A DNA stretch of 64,000 nucleotides from Blepharisma stoltei. Lineage: Eukaryota; Ciliophora; Heterotrichea; Heterotrichida; Blepharismidae. The translations under genes and the position numbers were made by a program. Below are positions 1 through 10,406 of this stretch, one piece after another (position 1 is the stretch's first letter; each line of letters begins with the position of its first letter). A model generated the notes under the pieces. It worked only from the letters and a program-made list of their open reading frames with translations, made no database searches and had not been told where the DNA came from. Location: contig CAJZBQ010000046.1 in the NCBI GenBank assembly GCA_914767885.1, forward strand, positions 434,001-498,000, read 5' to 3'.

Positions 1-1
1 T

Positions 2-268
2 TATTCTAAAGATGCAAGAGAAGTACTAAAGCTAATTGCAACGAATGACGTACTACCAGATATGCCAAAATGTGAAAGACAGTTAAAAAATATTATTAAG
101 CAGTGCATTCAGAGAGAGCCACTGAGAAGGCCTACTGCAAAAGATCTGTTAAAATTAAGCTATTTCAACGACGGAAAGACAAATGATTCACTTACAGAGC
201 AGTCTAGCTTATCTAGAAATATAAACGTTGAAATTATTGAAGAACAAGCAGAAGAGTATGTATCATAA
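2..268 (+). CDS. Protein kinase C-terminal end (partial)
   Basis: This is the last 88 codons of a protein kinase that begins before the window. Reading from base 2, the protein shows the end of the kinase fold: a helix ending in LPDMPKCERQLKNIIKQC, then the QREPLRRPTAKDLLKL motif. The Arg in RRPTA is the conserved subdomain XI arginine. After that comes an acidic tail and a TAA stop. The pattern is nearest to STE-type (MAPKKK/STE20-like) kinases, but the catalytic loop is outside the window, so the subfamily is only a guess. No insert is seen in this part. Confidence 0.7.
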   Translation, partial: YSKDAREVLKLIATNDVLPDMPKCERQLKNIIKQCIQREPLRRPTAKDLLKLSYFNDGKTNDSLTEQSSLSRNINVEIIEEQAEEYVS

Positions 269-389
269 ATTTTTAGAAATTATATTACAAGAATTATAAT
301 AAAAGAGAAATTTATTGATAATTAAATTGTTGCATCATAAAATAAATTGAAATCAATATCATCTCATTTATTCAATTGCATTGTAACTT

Positions 390-602
390 TTACACGCTTG
401 GTTCGATACTCAGTATTATTGAATATGCCTTTAGCATTCTTCTTAAATCCATTGCTACTTCTTGCAGCTTTACAATAGTAATGATGCTCTCTAGTCAATT
501 ATCTTTGCTTTGTTCTTTGCAAATGCTGATATTCAATTTAAATATTGTTCTTCTAATAGTTCTTCTCAAGCCTGAAATGGTCCTGGCAAAGCATTTATTA
601 GA
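390..602 (-). CDS. Probable 3' end of an unknown gene
   Basis: A minus-strand frame of about 70 codons, with TGA read as Trp, ends in TAA at 390-392. It reads like a real protein (for example IITIVKLQEVAMDLRRMLKAY), amphipathic and rich in Lys, Glu and Leu. It opens on an in-frame TAA at 603-605 and has no suitable ATG, so its 5' part is either lost or separated by an unrecognised insert toward 640-736. It converges on the kinase gene, 121 bp away. A neighbouring frame upstream (NALPGPFQAWEEL) is also coding-like, which suggests a frame change near 500-560. I do not recognise the family. It could be a pseudogene. Confidence 0.3.
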
Positions 603-736
603 TTATTATTTATTAAGCTTTTCTGTAAATAAAATTTAAATAAAATCAAATTATGCATTCATTTTAGAGAGAAAATCTTCAGATATTTTAATTTTTAAAC
701 CATTGAACAATCAAATTTCTCATCATTCAATAAAAT

Positions 737-1386
737 ATGTCTGACCCTTGCAACTACGATTGGAGGTTGGATCCTCTTGTTCCAAAACCAGAAATACTTC
801 ACGCACCTCCCCCTAGAGAAGAGAAAAAGCCTACTGATGTCACTGATTTCCCTAACACCCCTATGCTAGCAGCATATTTTTCTTTCGTGCAAAATCATTT
901 TATAATAAATCATTTAAATAAGAAAAATAAAAAATTTATTATAGAAAAAACCAAAAAATGCTCTTTATCAGCATGGAAGTAAAGCAAAATGTCACTCCAA
1001 TGCCTGAAGAGTATCATTATCCAGAAGGAAAATACAGACCTCCAACATTACCAATAAGAGGTGGATTCATTCCAACTAATATTCATTTAGAAGCAGGAAA
1101 AATTTATAAGTGGTGCTCATGTGGAGCTACTTGGGACGAGCCATGGTGTGATCACAAATGCCATTATATGCTCTCCAGAAATAGGCCAATAGCTTTCAAC
1201 GTTGATAAGTCAGGATACTACAAAATTTGCAACTGCAAGCAGTCAGCAAATGCACCATTTTGCAATGGAACTGAAAGACTTTTGGTGAAAAACTTCTCAA
1301 AAACTTATTTTGGAGCATATAGAACAGCCACAGCAGCTGGCTTGGGTCTATTCTTCTTTGGAGTATGGTGGAACTTCCGCTCTTAA
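737..1386 (+). CDS. CDGSH iron-sulfur domain protein, interrupted by an IES
   Basis: After removal of one insert (about 853-981) the gene encodes roughly 178 residues. It has two CDGSH-type iron-sulfur sites: KWCSCGATWDEPWCDHKCH and KICNCKQSANAPFCNGT, each a C-x-C...C pattern with the fourth ligand His in the first and Asn in the second, so the second cluster ligand set is altered. The C-terminus (AGLGLFFFGVWWNF) is a short hydrophobic segment that could anchor it in a membrane. Tandem CDGSH proteins in eukaryotes are usually mitochondrial (CISD3-like). The start ATG at 737 follows an AT-rich leader. The stop is TAA. Confidence 0.8.
853..981. other. Short unique-sequence IES in CDGSH gene (boundaries approximate)
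   Basis: An AT-rich stretch breaks the CDGSH frame. Several TA pairs restore it, for example 867-979 or 862-965, so the exact ends are ambiguous. The two sides carry a weak inverted repeat (AGCATATTTTT against AAAAAATGCT). Length is about 104-113 bp. It has none of the C-rich MITE ends seen elsewhere, so it fits the short, non-repetitive class of heterotrich IESs. Confidence 0.6.
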
Positions 1387-1700
1387 GGAACTTTAAGAAA
1401 TAACCTATAATTGCAGGTTGATTTAAATAGTCTTTTAATAGCAAATTATCTATTAAATCTATTAAAAATATTTTAATAGTAAGAAAGATATTTTGAAATT
1501 ATTAAGAATAAATTAAAAGTAATTGAGCTTTGCATCATGCTGCGAATTACTTGATTCCTAAATGTCAAGAAGCAATAGTGTCTATGGCGAAAATGAAAAA
1601 GAATAAAGATTAGAGTAGATCTCTTCGGATTATATACCTTGGAGCATTATTATTAATGTTCAATCCAATATCATGTTTTTTATTATGCTTTGGCATAATT

Positions 1701-1825
1701 TTGGGATGGGTTCGACATGTAGGAGCATTTTCCTACGTGACAAACACAAATCCCATATGTGGAGTTTCCACACTTGAGTGGCTCGGTATGTGGGATTTGA
1801 GTCCAGCATGTCGAACCCATCCCAA
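1701..1825. repeat. 125-bp palindromic element with 19-bp perfect arms
   Basis: Arms at 1701-1719 and 1807-1825 are perfect reverse complements (TTGGGATGGGTTCGACATG). A second inner pair (ACAAATCCCATA against TATGTGGGATTTG) extends the hairpin. It is unlike the C-rich MITEs. It may be a small DNA-transposon derivative or a structured RNA. No clear target duplication is seen. Confidence 0.7.
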
Positions 1826-1942
1826 AAAAAATGGCAATAGATAATATAATTTATGTTTTTGAGTGAAGCATGTCTACAATTCAATAGAATTATTAAATTA
1901 TAAATGTAGAAGCTATACCAAGAAGTAATCAACCAAAATTGC

Positions 1943-2309
1943 TGACTCCCCCCCTCCGTAAAATTTTGTTTACTCACAGAGGGGGGTTAATATTTTTTTT
2001 TTAAAAAAATTTATATATAAATTTTATAAAAAATATTTTTTTTCGAAATTTAAAAAAATCTAATTTGCAAAAATTGGAAAGCAAATATTAATTTTTTTTG
2101 TAAAAATTTATGTTTTAAAAAGCAATTCGTTTAAAATTAAACAGAATTAGCTCTAGATTTCATTATACTAATTAGCATTTATATATCAAAATTTTTTTCC
2201 ATAAAAATTTTTTGTATTAAAAAAATTTTGTTCACTCACGGAGGGTGGGTTTTTTGGCAAAAAATAGCGATTTTTCTAATGGTTTTGTTTACTCACGGAG
2301 GGGGGGGAT
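1943..2309 (+). mobile_element. MITE-like element, family with GTGAGCGAACAAA ends
   Basis: Flanked by TGA on both sides (1943-1945, 2310-2312). The left end is a run of C then CTCCGT, followed by a second block TTTACTCACAGAGGGGGG; the right end mirrors this with GTTCACTCACGGAGGG and GTTTACTCACGGAGGGGGGG. The AT-rich core (TTCGAAATTTAAAAAAATC ... AAACAGAATTAGCTC) is shared with the copies at 6131, 9207, 12237, 18904, 38717 and others. There is no coding capacity. Confidence 0.85.
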
Positions 2310-2564
2310 TGAGCATATAATAATGAACTTTTAATATAATTATAAGCCAACTTATGAGTGAAAAATTAAAATGAAGAAAGATTAGCTAGTTAATATATCT
2401 TTATTTAGAGATCTAGCTGAATAATTACCAAGTTTGCATACAACTTAATAGTTTTTATATTAAATTACTGATTCAAAACTGAATAAAGCAAAATCTACTT
2501 ATTCTGGAGAAGATATTTATTAATCATACATCGCATTTATTTAAAAGGGAATTTTAATAAAATC

Positions 2565-3724
2565 ATGCTAAGGGTAAAACTTTATGGAAACCTTATTTCG
2601 CAACCAACCCGAACGCTCAATGAATTTTGCTTACTTTGCAATATTCCATACGATTTCATCAAGCTTGACATATTTAACTGGGAGCATAAGGCCAAATGGT
2701 ATGCAGAAATCAACCCTTACCAATTAATTCCATCAATATCTCATGGAGATTTCAAACTTGGAGAAACCTTTGCAATAATTCCTTATCTTGCAGAGTATTA
2801 TCATGTAAATAACCAATGGTATCCATCAGACCTTCAGAAAAGATCTTTAATTAATGCTTATTTCCACTGGCAACACCTAAACATAAGAAGATTTGTTCGT
2901 CTTTTAGTCTTTGAAAAATTTGTTGGTCCTATGTAGGAACGTATATGCATTAAAATGGCGACACTTGTCGGCCTGTCCTCTTAATACAATAGTTCAGACC
3001 TTAAGGCCAAACGAACTTCATGCCGAAAATTTAGTGAAAAACAACAGATGCATATGGGGAAGTTTTGCTGCTTTCATGTGGCTAGAAATGTTGGAGCCCA
3101 GCAATTTCCTTCAGACTCTCGGGCATTATTCTACTGAGAGCTGGATCTTTCAGCATGCCCATAAGAGAGCAGCTTTTATCAATAACTTGAAGGAAGATTC
3201 ATCAATACTAGATAACTCCAAGCAGTTAATCCTTTGAATCAAACTACTGCTGAAGCCATCTTAGATCATAAGGTTGATGCTTTAAAGTAAAGAGGAGAAG
3301 ATTTTATCGGCTACTGGTAGACCCTACTGGGTAGTTCGTCGTAAAGCGGATGAACCTCCAGCACAGTATTTCTTTGGCGACTCTCTTGATAGTCTAGCCT
3401 ATGTGGAAAGGCCTACCACCAATCACTTCTGAAAGAGAAACAGAAATCCGTGCTGATATTGCCAAAACACTGCAAAGTATAAATGATATGCTTGATAACG
3501 GAAAATATATTGGAAGAACTCAGGAACTGAGCATTGCTGATATAGCTTGCTATAACGAAATTGCACAGATGAAAATCGCTGCTTTTAATTATAGCGATTG
3601 GCCAAAAGTTAAACTGTGGATGGAAGAAATTGAGAAGCTTGAGGCAGTCAAAACAACGATGGTAGGGTTTAAAGAGGTTGTGGATTCATTAGGATTTCCT
3701 TCATCTAATATAATTATTAACTAA
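2565..3724 (+). CDS. Theta-like glutathione S-transferase, interrupted by an IES
   Basis: Exons 2565-2929 and 3400-3724 join to 229 residues. The N-terminal thioredoxin-like domain (about 1-80) includes KLYGNLISQPTRTLNEF, with a Ser/Thr in the theta-class catalytic region, and the conserved INPYQLIPSI (cis-Pro) and GETFAIIPYLAEYY. The all-alpha C-terminal domain contains WQHLNIRR and LSIADIACYNEI, the N-capping box. Overall it resembles theta GSTs, which conjugate glutathione to small electrophiles. Without removal of the insert the protein would stop within one codon of residue 123. The join at TA gives ...FVGPMWKGLPP, which reads cleanly. Confidence 0.8.
2930..3399. other. 470-bp IES in GST gene, with coding-like content
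   Basis: The left edge reads CCTATGTAGG and the right edge CCTATGTGG, so both sides share CCTATGT including TA at 2930-2931 and 3400-3401. Removing 470 bp restores the GST frame. Inside are open stretches on the plus strand, including one that reads RPYWVVRRKADEPPAQYFF near 3318-3374. This suggests a decayed gene or transposon fragment, but I cannot name it. It lacks the MITE ends. Confidence 0.7.
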
Positions 3725-3760
3725 TTCTTACGTTAATAATCAGGGTGCATAGAAATAATA

Positions 3761-5149
3761 TTAATAATAAAGGAAAACGCCATTCTTGCATATGCACATA
3801 TCAATCACTGAGCCACATTTAAAGCAAAAGACTGATGTACATGCATTACATTTTAATTCATTTGAGTCTAGAGTCTTCTCTACCCATACTTTGCATATTG
3901 GGCATTGTTTAAATTGTAAATTTTGTACTTTTATTTTTGCTTTGTTTCCATTTCTAAGCATCTCACATGTTTTGTTGTGGTGATAGTCCTCCTTGCATGC
4001 CAAACAATATAGCTCAGGTACGACATTAGATTGTCCTGGGCTAGGAAGTTGCAGGGCAACTCCCTGAGTTGGTTCTCCAACTCATATCGGCGAACCAGCC
4101 CGGGGATTTGATATATACACCTGATATGATGCGTATTTCAAATCCAGAGCTAGCTCGTCAACATGATTTGGAGAACCAACTTGGGGAGCTGCGTTGCAAT
4201 TCACTAGTCCAGGACGATCTAATGCTGTGCATGGGCTATAGGTTTTTTTGCACTTTGGACAAGAAAACTTTGTGTAGTTTTGATTTCATTGGAACACATA
4301 GTTGCATTCACTGTTTGGGCAAACTGAAAGCCCGTCAGCAGAAGACTCCATATACTTATAAAAGCTATATTCTTCGAATGCTTTAACTTGTTCTTCACTT
4401 AAATGAGACCTCAGATCGTTTATACTAATTTCTTCTTTGCAATTTGGATAAGGGCATATTATAGGAAATTTCTTTTTGTTTGTTTGATGGTCAAAAAACT
4501 CATCAAGGCAAAGCTTGTGCCCAAAGTGGTTGCATTTTTCAAGAGACCTGAATTCTTCATTATTAATGCTGTCATTGCATATAATGCATTTAATATGATT
4601 TTCAGCTTTGAATTTCACATCTTCATATTCCTGATCAAATTTCTTTTGCAGCTCATAAGCCAGCATTTCAGACTTTTTTCTGTTTTCTTCGTCGTGTTTC
4701 CTTTTTAATAGATTCTCAATATTGCTGTCTTTTAGATTAGAATTACTTAAGTCTTCAAATGTGACTGAATTTTCTACTGAAATGTCGAAATTTACTGAGT
4801 TTTTCAGTGGATCTTCTTCATCAGTTTTATCTGATCGAATCAATTCTGATGTTAAAATTTCACTGATCTCGTCTTCAATTGGTTGGGCCTTTATAAAGGT
4901 TAATTGCTCTATTGCATCAAAGTTTCCTTGGTAAATCCTAAATAGTGCGTAAGCCTTTTTGTGGCCCTTTAATTTGCCTTCTTTTTCGGCTTGTTTAAGA
5001 GTTAATAGATAGTTAAAGATTTTTTCAAGTTTTTCATGAGTCCTTAATCGCACGATTCCTGCTATGTAGAAATCTTCAAAAGTCAAAGCACTTGAATAGT
5101 TATTTACAAAATCCAGTTCTTCAATAAAATCGTTTAAGGAATCATCCAT
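3761..5149 (-). CDS. RBR-type E3 ubiquitin ligase, interrupted by an IES
   Basis: Exons 5149-4239 and 4007-3761 join to 385 residues. The N-terminal 190 residues are acidic and coiled-coil rich. RING1 starts at CIICNDSINNEEF, with CNHFGHKLC and CPYPNC following. The IBR zinc domain runs from CPNSECNYVF through CPKCKKTYCLACKEDYHH. RING2 is CPICKVWVEKT...CNACTSVFCFKCG. In RBR ligases the RING2 catalytic Cys takes ubiquitin from the E2 before transfer; here the candidate is the Cys in KCNACTSVFCF. The insert lies inside the IBR and would destroy it. The gene is tail-to-tail with the GST, 36 bp apart. Confidence 0.85.
4008..4238. repeat. 231-bp IES with about 75-bp terminal inverted repeats
   Basis: The two ends, starting TATAGCTCAGG on the left and TATAGCCCATG on the right reverse complement, match over about 75 bp at roughly 80% (both include AAGTTGGTTCTCCAA or a one-base variant). 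The flank is TATA on both sides, but only one TA is kept if the RBR frame is to continue as KTYCLACKED. It is not related to the C-rich MITEs, so it marks a second inverted-repeat family. Confidence 0.8.
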
Positions 5150-5274
5150 GTTGTAATGAACGCTTCTAGCTTAAAACACTAAAATGCATTGATTATTATC
5201 AAAATCTTTAAAAATAAGAAATCAATGAAGTTTTTGAATTAATTTATATTATCTTAAAAAATTAATTAGTAATT

Positions 5275-6883
5275 ATGGGTTTAATTGAAGGGTGATTTCT
5301 ATTTAGAAGTGAGAAAAAACATGATGTTAAAATTGACAATGTAGTTTGCAAGCTTGTAAAGTTAACATAGGACTCAGTCAAAGCCTCTCAGCCAATCCAA
5401 AAATTGGCTTCTCTAGAATATCTTAGAGCTCTAAAAGAGCACTCATCTTATCATGAAAAACAATCCAAAAGCTTATCAGACAGCGTAGAATATGCTATTG
5501 ATAAAGCAGTTCGGGAAAGAATGCAGCAAGGTCTCTTTGGATATGATCATTCTCAATTGATAGTGGTTGAAATGGAGTTACAGAAGAATCTATTAAAAGA
5601 AAAGGGCCCCAAAAGTCCTGAAGCAGCTGAAGCATTAGTCAATAGAATGCTACTAGAAAAATTAGAAGCTTCTGAAAAGCAGAACCCAGGCAGAAAACTA
5701 GATTATGAAAATTGAAAACGGAAAAAAGACGCTGAGGGCCGTCTGAAGAAAAAACTTACATCTGAAGTACTAGGAATTGAAAAAGAGCAAGAAATCATAG
5801 AAATCAATGAAAAAATGACCCATGAAGCTGAAAGCTCGAAGAAAGTCAAAGAATGGGCAAGAGCAAAAAGAAAAGAAGAAAGACAAAAAAGAAGAGAAAA
5901 ATTGATACAAGAAAAAATAGTTGAAGAAAGCAAAAATAAAAAAAGAGAAGAGGCAAATGCTCATTATCGAGAGTGATTAAGGGATAGCCTTATGAAGCTT
6001 AAAGAACAAAAGAAAAGAGAAAGAGCAGAAAGGAAAACAAAGGCAGCACTTGAAAGAGAAATTGAGAGACAAAAAGAGGAAAATAAAATCAAAGCAGAAC
6101 TTGCTTATCAAGAGTGGCTTATAAATAAGCTTACTCCCCTTTCAGTGAGCAACAAAAAATTCTATCACTCAAGGAGGGGGTTAGTTTTTTTTTTTTTAAA
6201 AACATTTATATATAAATTTTATATAAAAAACATTTTTTTCGAAATTTTTAAAAAAATCCTAATTTGCAAAAAAATTGGGAAGCAAATATTAATTTAATTT
6301 ATAAAATTTATTTAAAACATAATTTGTTTAAAATTAAAAAGAATTAGCTCGAGATTTCATTATAATAATTATCACTTATATATCAAACAATTTTTTTCAT
6401 AAAAAAATTTTTGTTCACTCATGGAGGGAGTTTTTGGGCAAAAAAAAAGGGATTTTTCTAATAGTTTTGTTCACTCACTGAGGGAGGGGAGTTAGTAAAA
6501 CAGAACCGAACACTCCTGAAATATACCCTGAGCCGAAAATAAAGAAGCCAACTATGCTAGCATATTCCCCAAATAAACAGAAAATCCCAGTAATCCAAAA
6601 CAGTTATGATGAGTATAGCGAAAGCATCACTGAGAATATTGAGTATTCTGATTATTCTGATGAAGAGGAAGAAGAAAGTATTCCTATAGTCTCATCTCAA
6701 AAGCCTCCAAGACATAATGCGAATCCTCTGCAAATGCAAATGAATCAGCATCGAGTTGATGACAATCATACGTTTGAAGATCTTTCTTCAATTAGAAGAT
6801 CCCCACATGTAATAGATGCATATCAGAATGAGCAAGAAGTCAGCGAGTCTAGTTTTGAAGGAAGCAGTTATGAGGAGAATTAA
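5275..6883 (+). CDS. Coiled-coil protein (CCDC34/DUF4207-like), intron plus IES
   Basis: I start the gene at ATG 5275. Exons 5275-5355, 5371-6130 and 6492-6883 give 410 residues. A 15-nt intron at 5356-5370 is needed because the frame is otherwise closed by its TAG. The middle third is a long charged coiled coil with repeated EW.R/EWL blocks (KVKEWARAKRKEER, HYREWLRDSL, AYQEWLINKL), some Trp coming from TGA. This repeated W/L-K-rich pattern resembles the CCDC34/DUF4207 family of ciliary and centrosomal coiled coils. The C-terminus is acidic and Ser-rich. The family call is weak; the gene structure is firm. Confidence 0.65.
5356..5370 (+). other. 15-nt intron
   Basis: GTAAAGTTAACATAG, exactly 15 nt with GT...AG ends, length typical of heterotrich introns. 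It contains two in-frame stops and its removal links the ATG at 5275 to the long downstream frame. Confidence 0.8.
6131..6491 (+). mobile_element. MITE-like IES inside coiled-coil gene
   Basis: Flanked by TTA (6131-6133 and 6492-6494). It starts CTCCCC and ends GGGGAG next to the TTA. The core is the same as in the 1943 copy and in the same orientation. Removal of 361 bp gives the in-frame join NKLSKTEP. Confidence 0.9.
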
Positions 6884-6964
6884 ATGAATATATCATAAAT
6901 TAATTATAAAGTTCTTAATAAAAATCTTTATGCATTTTTATTCTTAATTTAAACATTATTTAAA

Positions 6965-8595
6965 TTACAGTATACTGTAAAACACTTTCAAGTTCGATTG
7001 AGCCCCAATCGAAAAAATAATATGCCCAATCTTTTGCCCTGTCTTATTTTTAAATCTTTTTTTAACTGCTTTTACAACCTTCTCTGGTGCAAAGCAGGTA
7101 AATTCAGATTTTTTGGCCCCTCTAACGTCCACACATTCATATTCGCCATTCTTCCCAGGACTTCTGCTTTCAAAAACCCTCAATGAATTCCAAATATAAA
7201 ACAGCCCATCCTCTGAACCGCAAATCACGAATTTCTTATCAAATGATAAATCAGCTCTGATTGGGCATTTCAAGTTTATATTTCCTTTGTATTTCTGCAC
7301 CATTAGCTCTTCTTTAAACTTAAATAGCCGAATCCTGGAATCGTTAGTAGTGATTAATAAATAATCTTCATCCATGAATTGCAAAGAAGTAACTTTTCTG
7401 CCAAAACTTCTCAATCCGAATCGGTTTTTGCACTTAAGTTTATATTTAAGCCTCAATCTGCAGCCAGTTTTGGATTTATAGATAAGAACCTCCCCTTTTT
7501 CAAGTCCAGCAGCTAAAAAAGCTGCGTTAGGGGAATAGCATAAAACTGTTACTTTGTGAGAGGTTTGGTACAGCCCTTCATTTGTGAGTTCTGGATATTT
7601 TATAACCCTTATTAGACGATCATCGCTAGCCGTAACAAAATGATCTTGATAAATTGGGTGAAAGCACACTGAGTAAACCCTTTTAAAATTTTCCAATGTA
7701 AATAATGAGCGCTCTTGGTTTTTCGTTCATATCTTAACTGTGCCATCCAGTGAAGAACTAATAAGAAAGCCTTGAGCATTTCAACTGATATCTGTGATTG
7801 CTTTAGTGTGTTCTGCCATTATAATCCTTGGAATATTTGATATCAACTGTGAGGAATTTGAATTGGGAGGGATAATATCATAAATAGAGATAATTCCAGT
7901 TTCTGCTGCAATTGCTAACCCCATTTAAGAGCCAGCAAAAAAATTAATTTAAATGATTTTTATATATAAATATTTTCCTTTATTATTAATAATTGTTATA
8001 GGGAGGTCCTTGGCTGCTTTCATTTAAATTATACACAAATTTCATTATTAAACATAAATTTATATATTGGACTAGATTGTGATTTTGAAATATCGACAAA
8101 TTTTGATTTTTTAAAATAATTTTAATAGATATAAATATAAAATTAGCATATATCTAAAAAGTGAGCAAAAATACTTTCCACTCTTATAGAGGGTGGGAGT
8201 AGATATTTACAGCAAGGCGAGAATTTAATTATCCAAATTTTACTTTTAATCCCTTGAACAAGCTCGATTTCTTGAGTTAAACGGACATTTGCGAAATTCT
8301 GTGCATTTGGAGGCTTTGTGCTTTTTTTGTGAACTAACTGAGGAGGAAGTAACTCTGTTGTTTTTTTCTTGTAAGAATTATGGCTATTTGACCTATTGCT
8401 AGAGAAAATAGTAGATTGTGAGTCCATTCTTGCAGATAGCTCAAATGAATTAGTAGCATTTGAATCTTTTCGTAGCTGCTTTGTAGCGATGAACATTGAT
8501 GCTGATTCTGATGGGCCAATTAAATCACTGAAACTTTCATATGCATCATAGTACTTTGATTTCCTATTGGGTTTGTGCTTGGAAGAGATATTCAT
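6965..8595 (-). CDS. WD40 repeat protein, WDR44-like, interrupted by an IES
   Basis: Exons 8595-8200 and 7915-6965 join to 448 residues. The first 110 residues are basic and Ser-rich. WD repeats follow: IKSKIWIIKFSPCCKYLA, then AEHTKAITDISWN...DGTVKIW, VYSVCFHPIYQDHFVTASDD, VTSLQFMDEDYLLITTNDSRIRLF and FVICGSEDGLFYIWNS. The repeat spacing and the FHPIYQDHFVTASDDRLIRV block resemble WDR44 (a Rab11-binding protein), but the Rab-binding part is not evident, so the name is tentative. One Trp is TGA. The insert falls inside the first WD repeat. Confidence 0.75.
7916..8199 (-). mobile_element. MITE-derived IES in WDR44-like gene
   Basis: On the coding strand it runs from TA-CTCCCACCCTC to GGGGT-TA, which are decayed forms of the common C-rich end. 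Removing 284 bp rejoins CKYL|AIAAETG, a perfect WD repeat. The interior is AT-rich and no longer matches the common core well. Confidence 0.8.
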
Positions 8596-8904
8596 ATTAT
8601 TTCTGTTTGAAACAAATATGATTATTTATAAACGATAATATCAAAACTGAAACAGCCGAAATTACTAATATGTCTATCTTTATTTAAAGAGTGTTTATGA
8701 AGAAGCAATAATGCTTAAAACATAATATAAGGATGCAAGACAGTGTCTGGTAATTTGTAAAAAATAAATCAATATTAAATTTATTCTGCTGTTTCAAAAC
8801 TGAGAAATCTATATTTTTAATTAGATATTTTATATTTATAGCACAGAAACTGAAAATGATAATGCTATTTAATTAATTTATTTTTTTACTTTACTAATTT
8901 GAAC

Positions 8905-9660
8905 TTATAGATGCTTCATCCTTCTTTTGCATAATTTAAGACATCTCTTGGCTAAAAAAATGTAGAGGTTAATAAATTCATTAAAATCAGAGGGATTTTC
9001 AATCATTTCTTGAATTCACAAATAATAAAGACGTGCCACATCTTGACTGAAGTAGCCTATATAGAGAGAACAGAAAGTACTGAAATTTTGTATTAAATTT
9101 ACTCAATATGTCCATTAAGAAATTAATAAATTAGCTTATAGAAAAGTTTTCAATTTAGAAATATGGTAAATTAAAAGCAATTAACTTGAAATATTTTTAT
9201 TTAGCATGACTCACCCTCTGTGAGCGAACAGAAACATTGAAAAAATCCCTATTTTTACCAAAAACCCACCCTCCGTAAGCGAACAAAAATTTTTTATGGA
9301 AAAGATTTTGATATATAATAAGTGTGATAATTATTATAATGAAATCTCTAGCTAATTCTGTCAAATTCAAACGGATTACATTTTAAAAAAGAATTTTGTA
9401 AATTAAATTAATTTTCACTTCTCTATTTTTACAAATTGGAATTTTTTTAAATTTCGAAATAAATTTACTATAAAGTTTATATATATAAATAACCCCCCTC
9501 CATGAGCGAACAAAATTTTTTTTCTTCGCTCACAGAGGGAGAGTGAAATTTTCTTGGAATTTAGGATCTTATTAAACATGTTATTATAGCTATCGTCTAT
9601 CAAATGCAATTTATTCATTGATGTTTCATTCAAATCCTCTATAAAGTCTTCTGAAAAACT
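8905..9660 (-). pseudogene. Fragmented minus-strand gene, unknown function
   Basis: Two coding-like pieces lie on the minus strand. One ends at TAA 8905-8907 and reads GYFSQDVARLYYLWIQEM followed by NPSDFNEFINLYIFLAKRC. The other, near 9660-9545, reads SAFSFSEDFIEDLN and DDSYNNMFNKILNSKKIS. Between them is a MITE (9207-9543) plus about 90 bp that I cannot read through. Simple removal of the MITE gives a stop one codon later. Either further inserts hide here or the gene is dead. No start was found. Confidence 0.35.
9207..9543 (-). mobile_element. MITE-like element (GTGAGCGAACAAA family)
   Basis: Flanked by TGA (9207-9209, 9544-9546). Ends are CTCACCCTCTGTGAGCGAAC and CTCACAGAGGGAGAG; the core is the reverse complement of the 1943 copy. 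It has no coding capacity. Confidence 0.85.
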
Positions 9661-9782
9661 AAATGCACTGTATTATATAGATTTTAAAATTCTAATTATA
9701 AAAATCATAATAAAAAAATTCTTCACCGAAGAATAAAATGGGGCAATCTTGTTGAGAAATAAATACTTTTTTTAATATTATC

Positions 9783-9961
9783 TAACTCCCCTATCCCTCC
9801 GTGAGCGAACAAAAAAATTTTGTCTGCTCATGGAGGGGTTAATTTTTTAAAATCCAATTTTTAAAATAAAACAGAATTAACTCGAGATTTAATTATTCTA
9901 ATTATCACTTATATATCAAAAATTTTTCCATAAAAAATCTTTTGTTCGCTCACTGAGGGGA
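9783..9961 (+). mobile_element. Short, internally deleted MITE copy
   Basis: Starts TAACTCCCC with CCTCCGTGAGCGAACAAAA and ends GTTCGCTCACTGAGGGGATAA. At 179 bp it is half the usual length, lacking the left part of the core (the TTCGAAATTT block). The flanks both read TAA. Confidence 0.8.
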
Positions 9962-10406
9962 TAAGTGGATAAAAATATTAGCTATTCAAAGTATATTTCA
10001 TCAAAATAAGCATTTAATCAAAACTAAGATTTCTTAATAATTCCTTCAAACATTATCATCTGTTTCCAGAATTTCCATATAAATAAATATGATAGTGTAT
10101 AAAATACCTTGTATTTGCGGCAAAATCCGAATCAATCCTATTATAATAGAGGAATCAGGAATTAAAAAGCCCTAGCTATATTCCTATTTAGAAATCCCAA
10201 ACCCAACATAACTGGTGCTGATTTTTCAGCTTGAATTTTTATATCAAATATCCAAAACCTAGTTTATTTTTCAATTAATATTTCTTTTAATTTGAGTCAC
10301 TGAAATTTATCCTTTAAAATAAGCCTCTAAAAAGACTTATGTTAAATCTGATCCTTTATTTTAATCTCCAAATTTTCTTACAAAATGTCAATAGCTCATA
10401 TAAAAT
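9962..10406. promoter_or_regulatory. Upstream region of the esterase gene
   Basis: About 445 bp without a supported gene. It is AT-rich with stop codons in all frames. It must contain the promoter of the esterase at 10407, but I see no recognisable motif. Confidence 0.3.

Larger units (their letters stand above)
1387..2564. other. Intergenic region with two inverted-repeat elements
   Basis: No gene is supported here. It holds a 125-bp palindromic element (1701-1825) and one MITE-like copy (1943-2309). A 14-codon open frame starting at 1561 is too short to call. Confidence 0.5.

Noticed and set aside
376-639. Plus-strand open frame of 87 codons with hydrophobic residues
   Set aside because: It is the antisense of a better minus-strand frame with protein-like composition.
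5404-5406. TTG start for the coiled-coil gene
   Set aside because: An ATG at 5275 linked by a 15-nt intron gives a better start.
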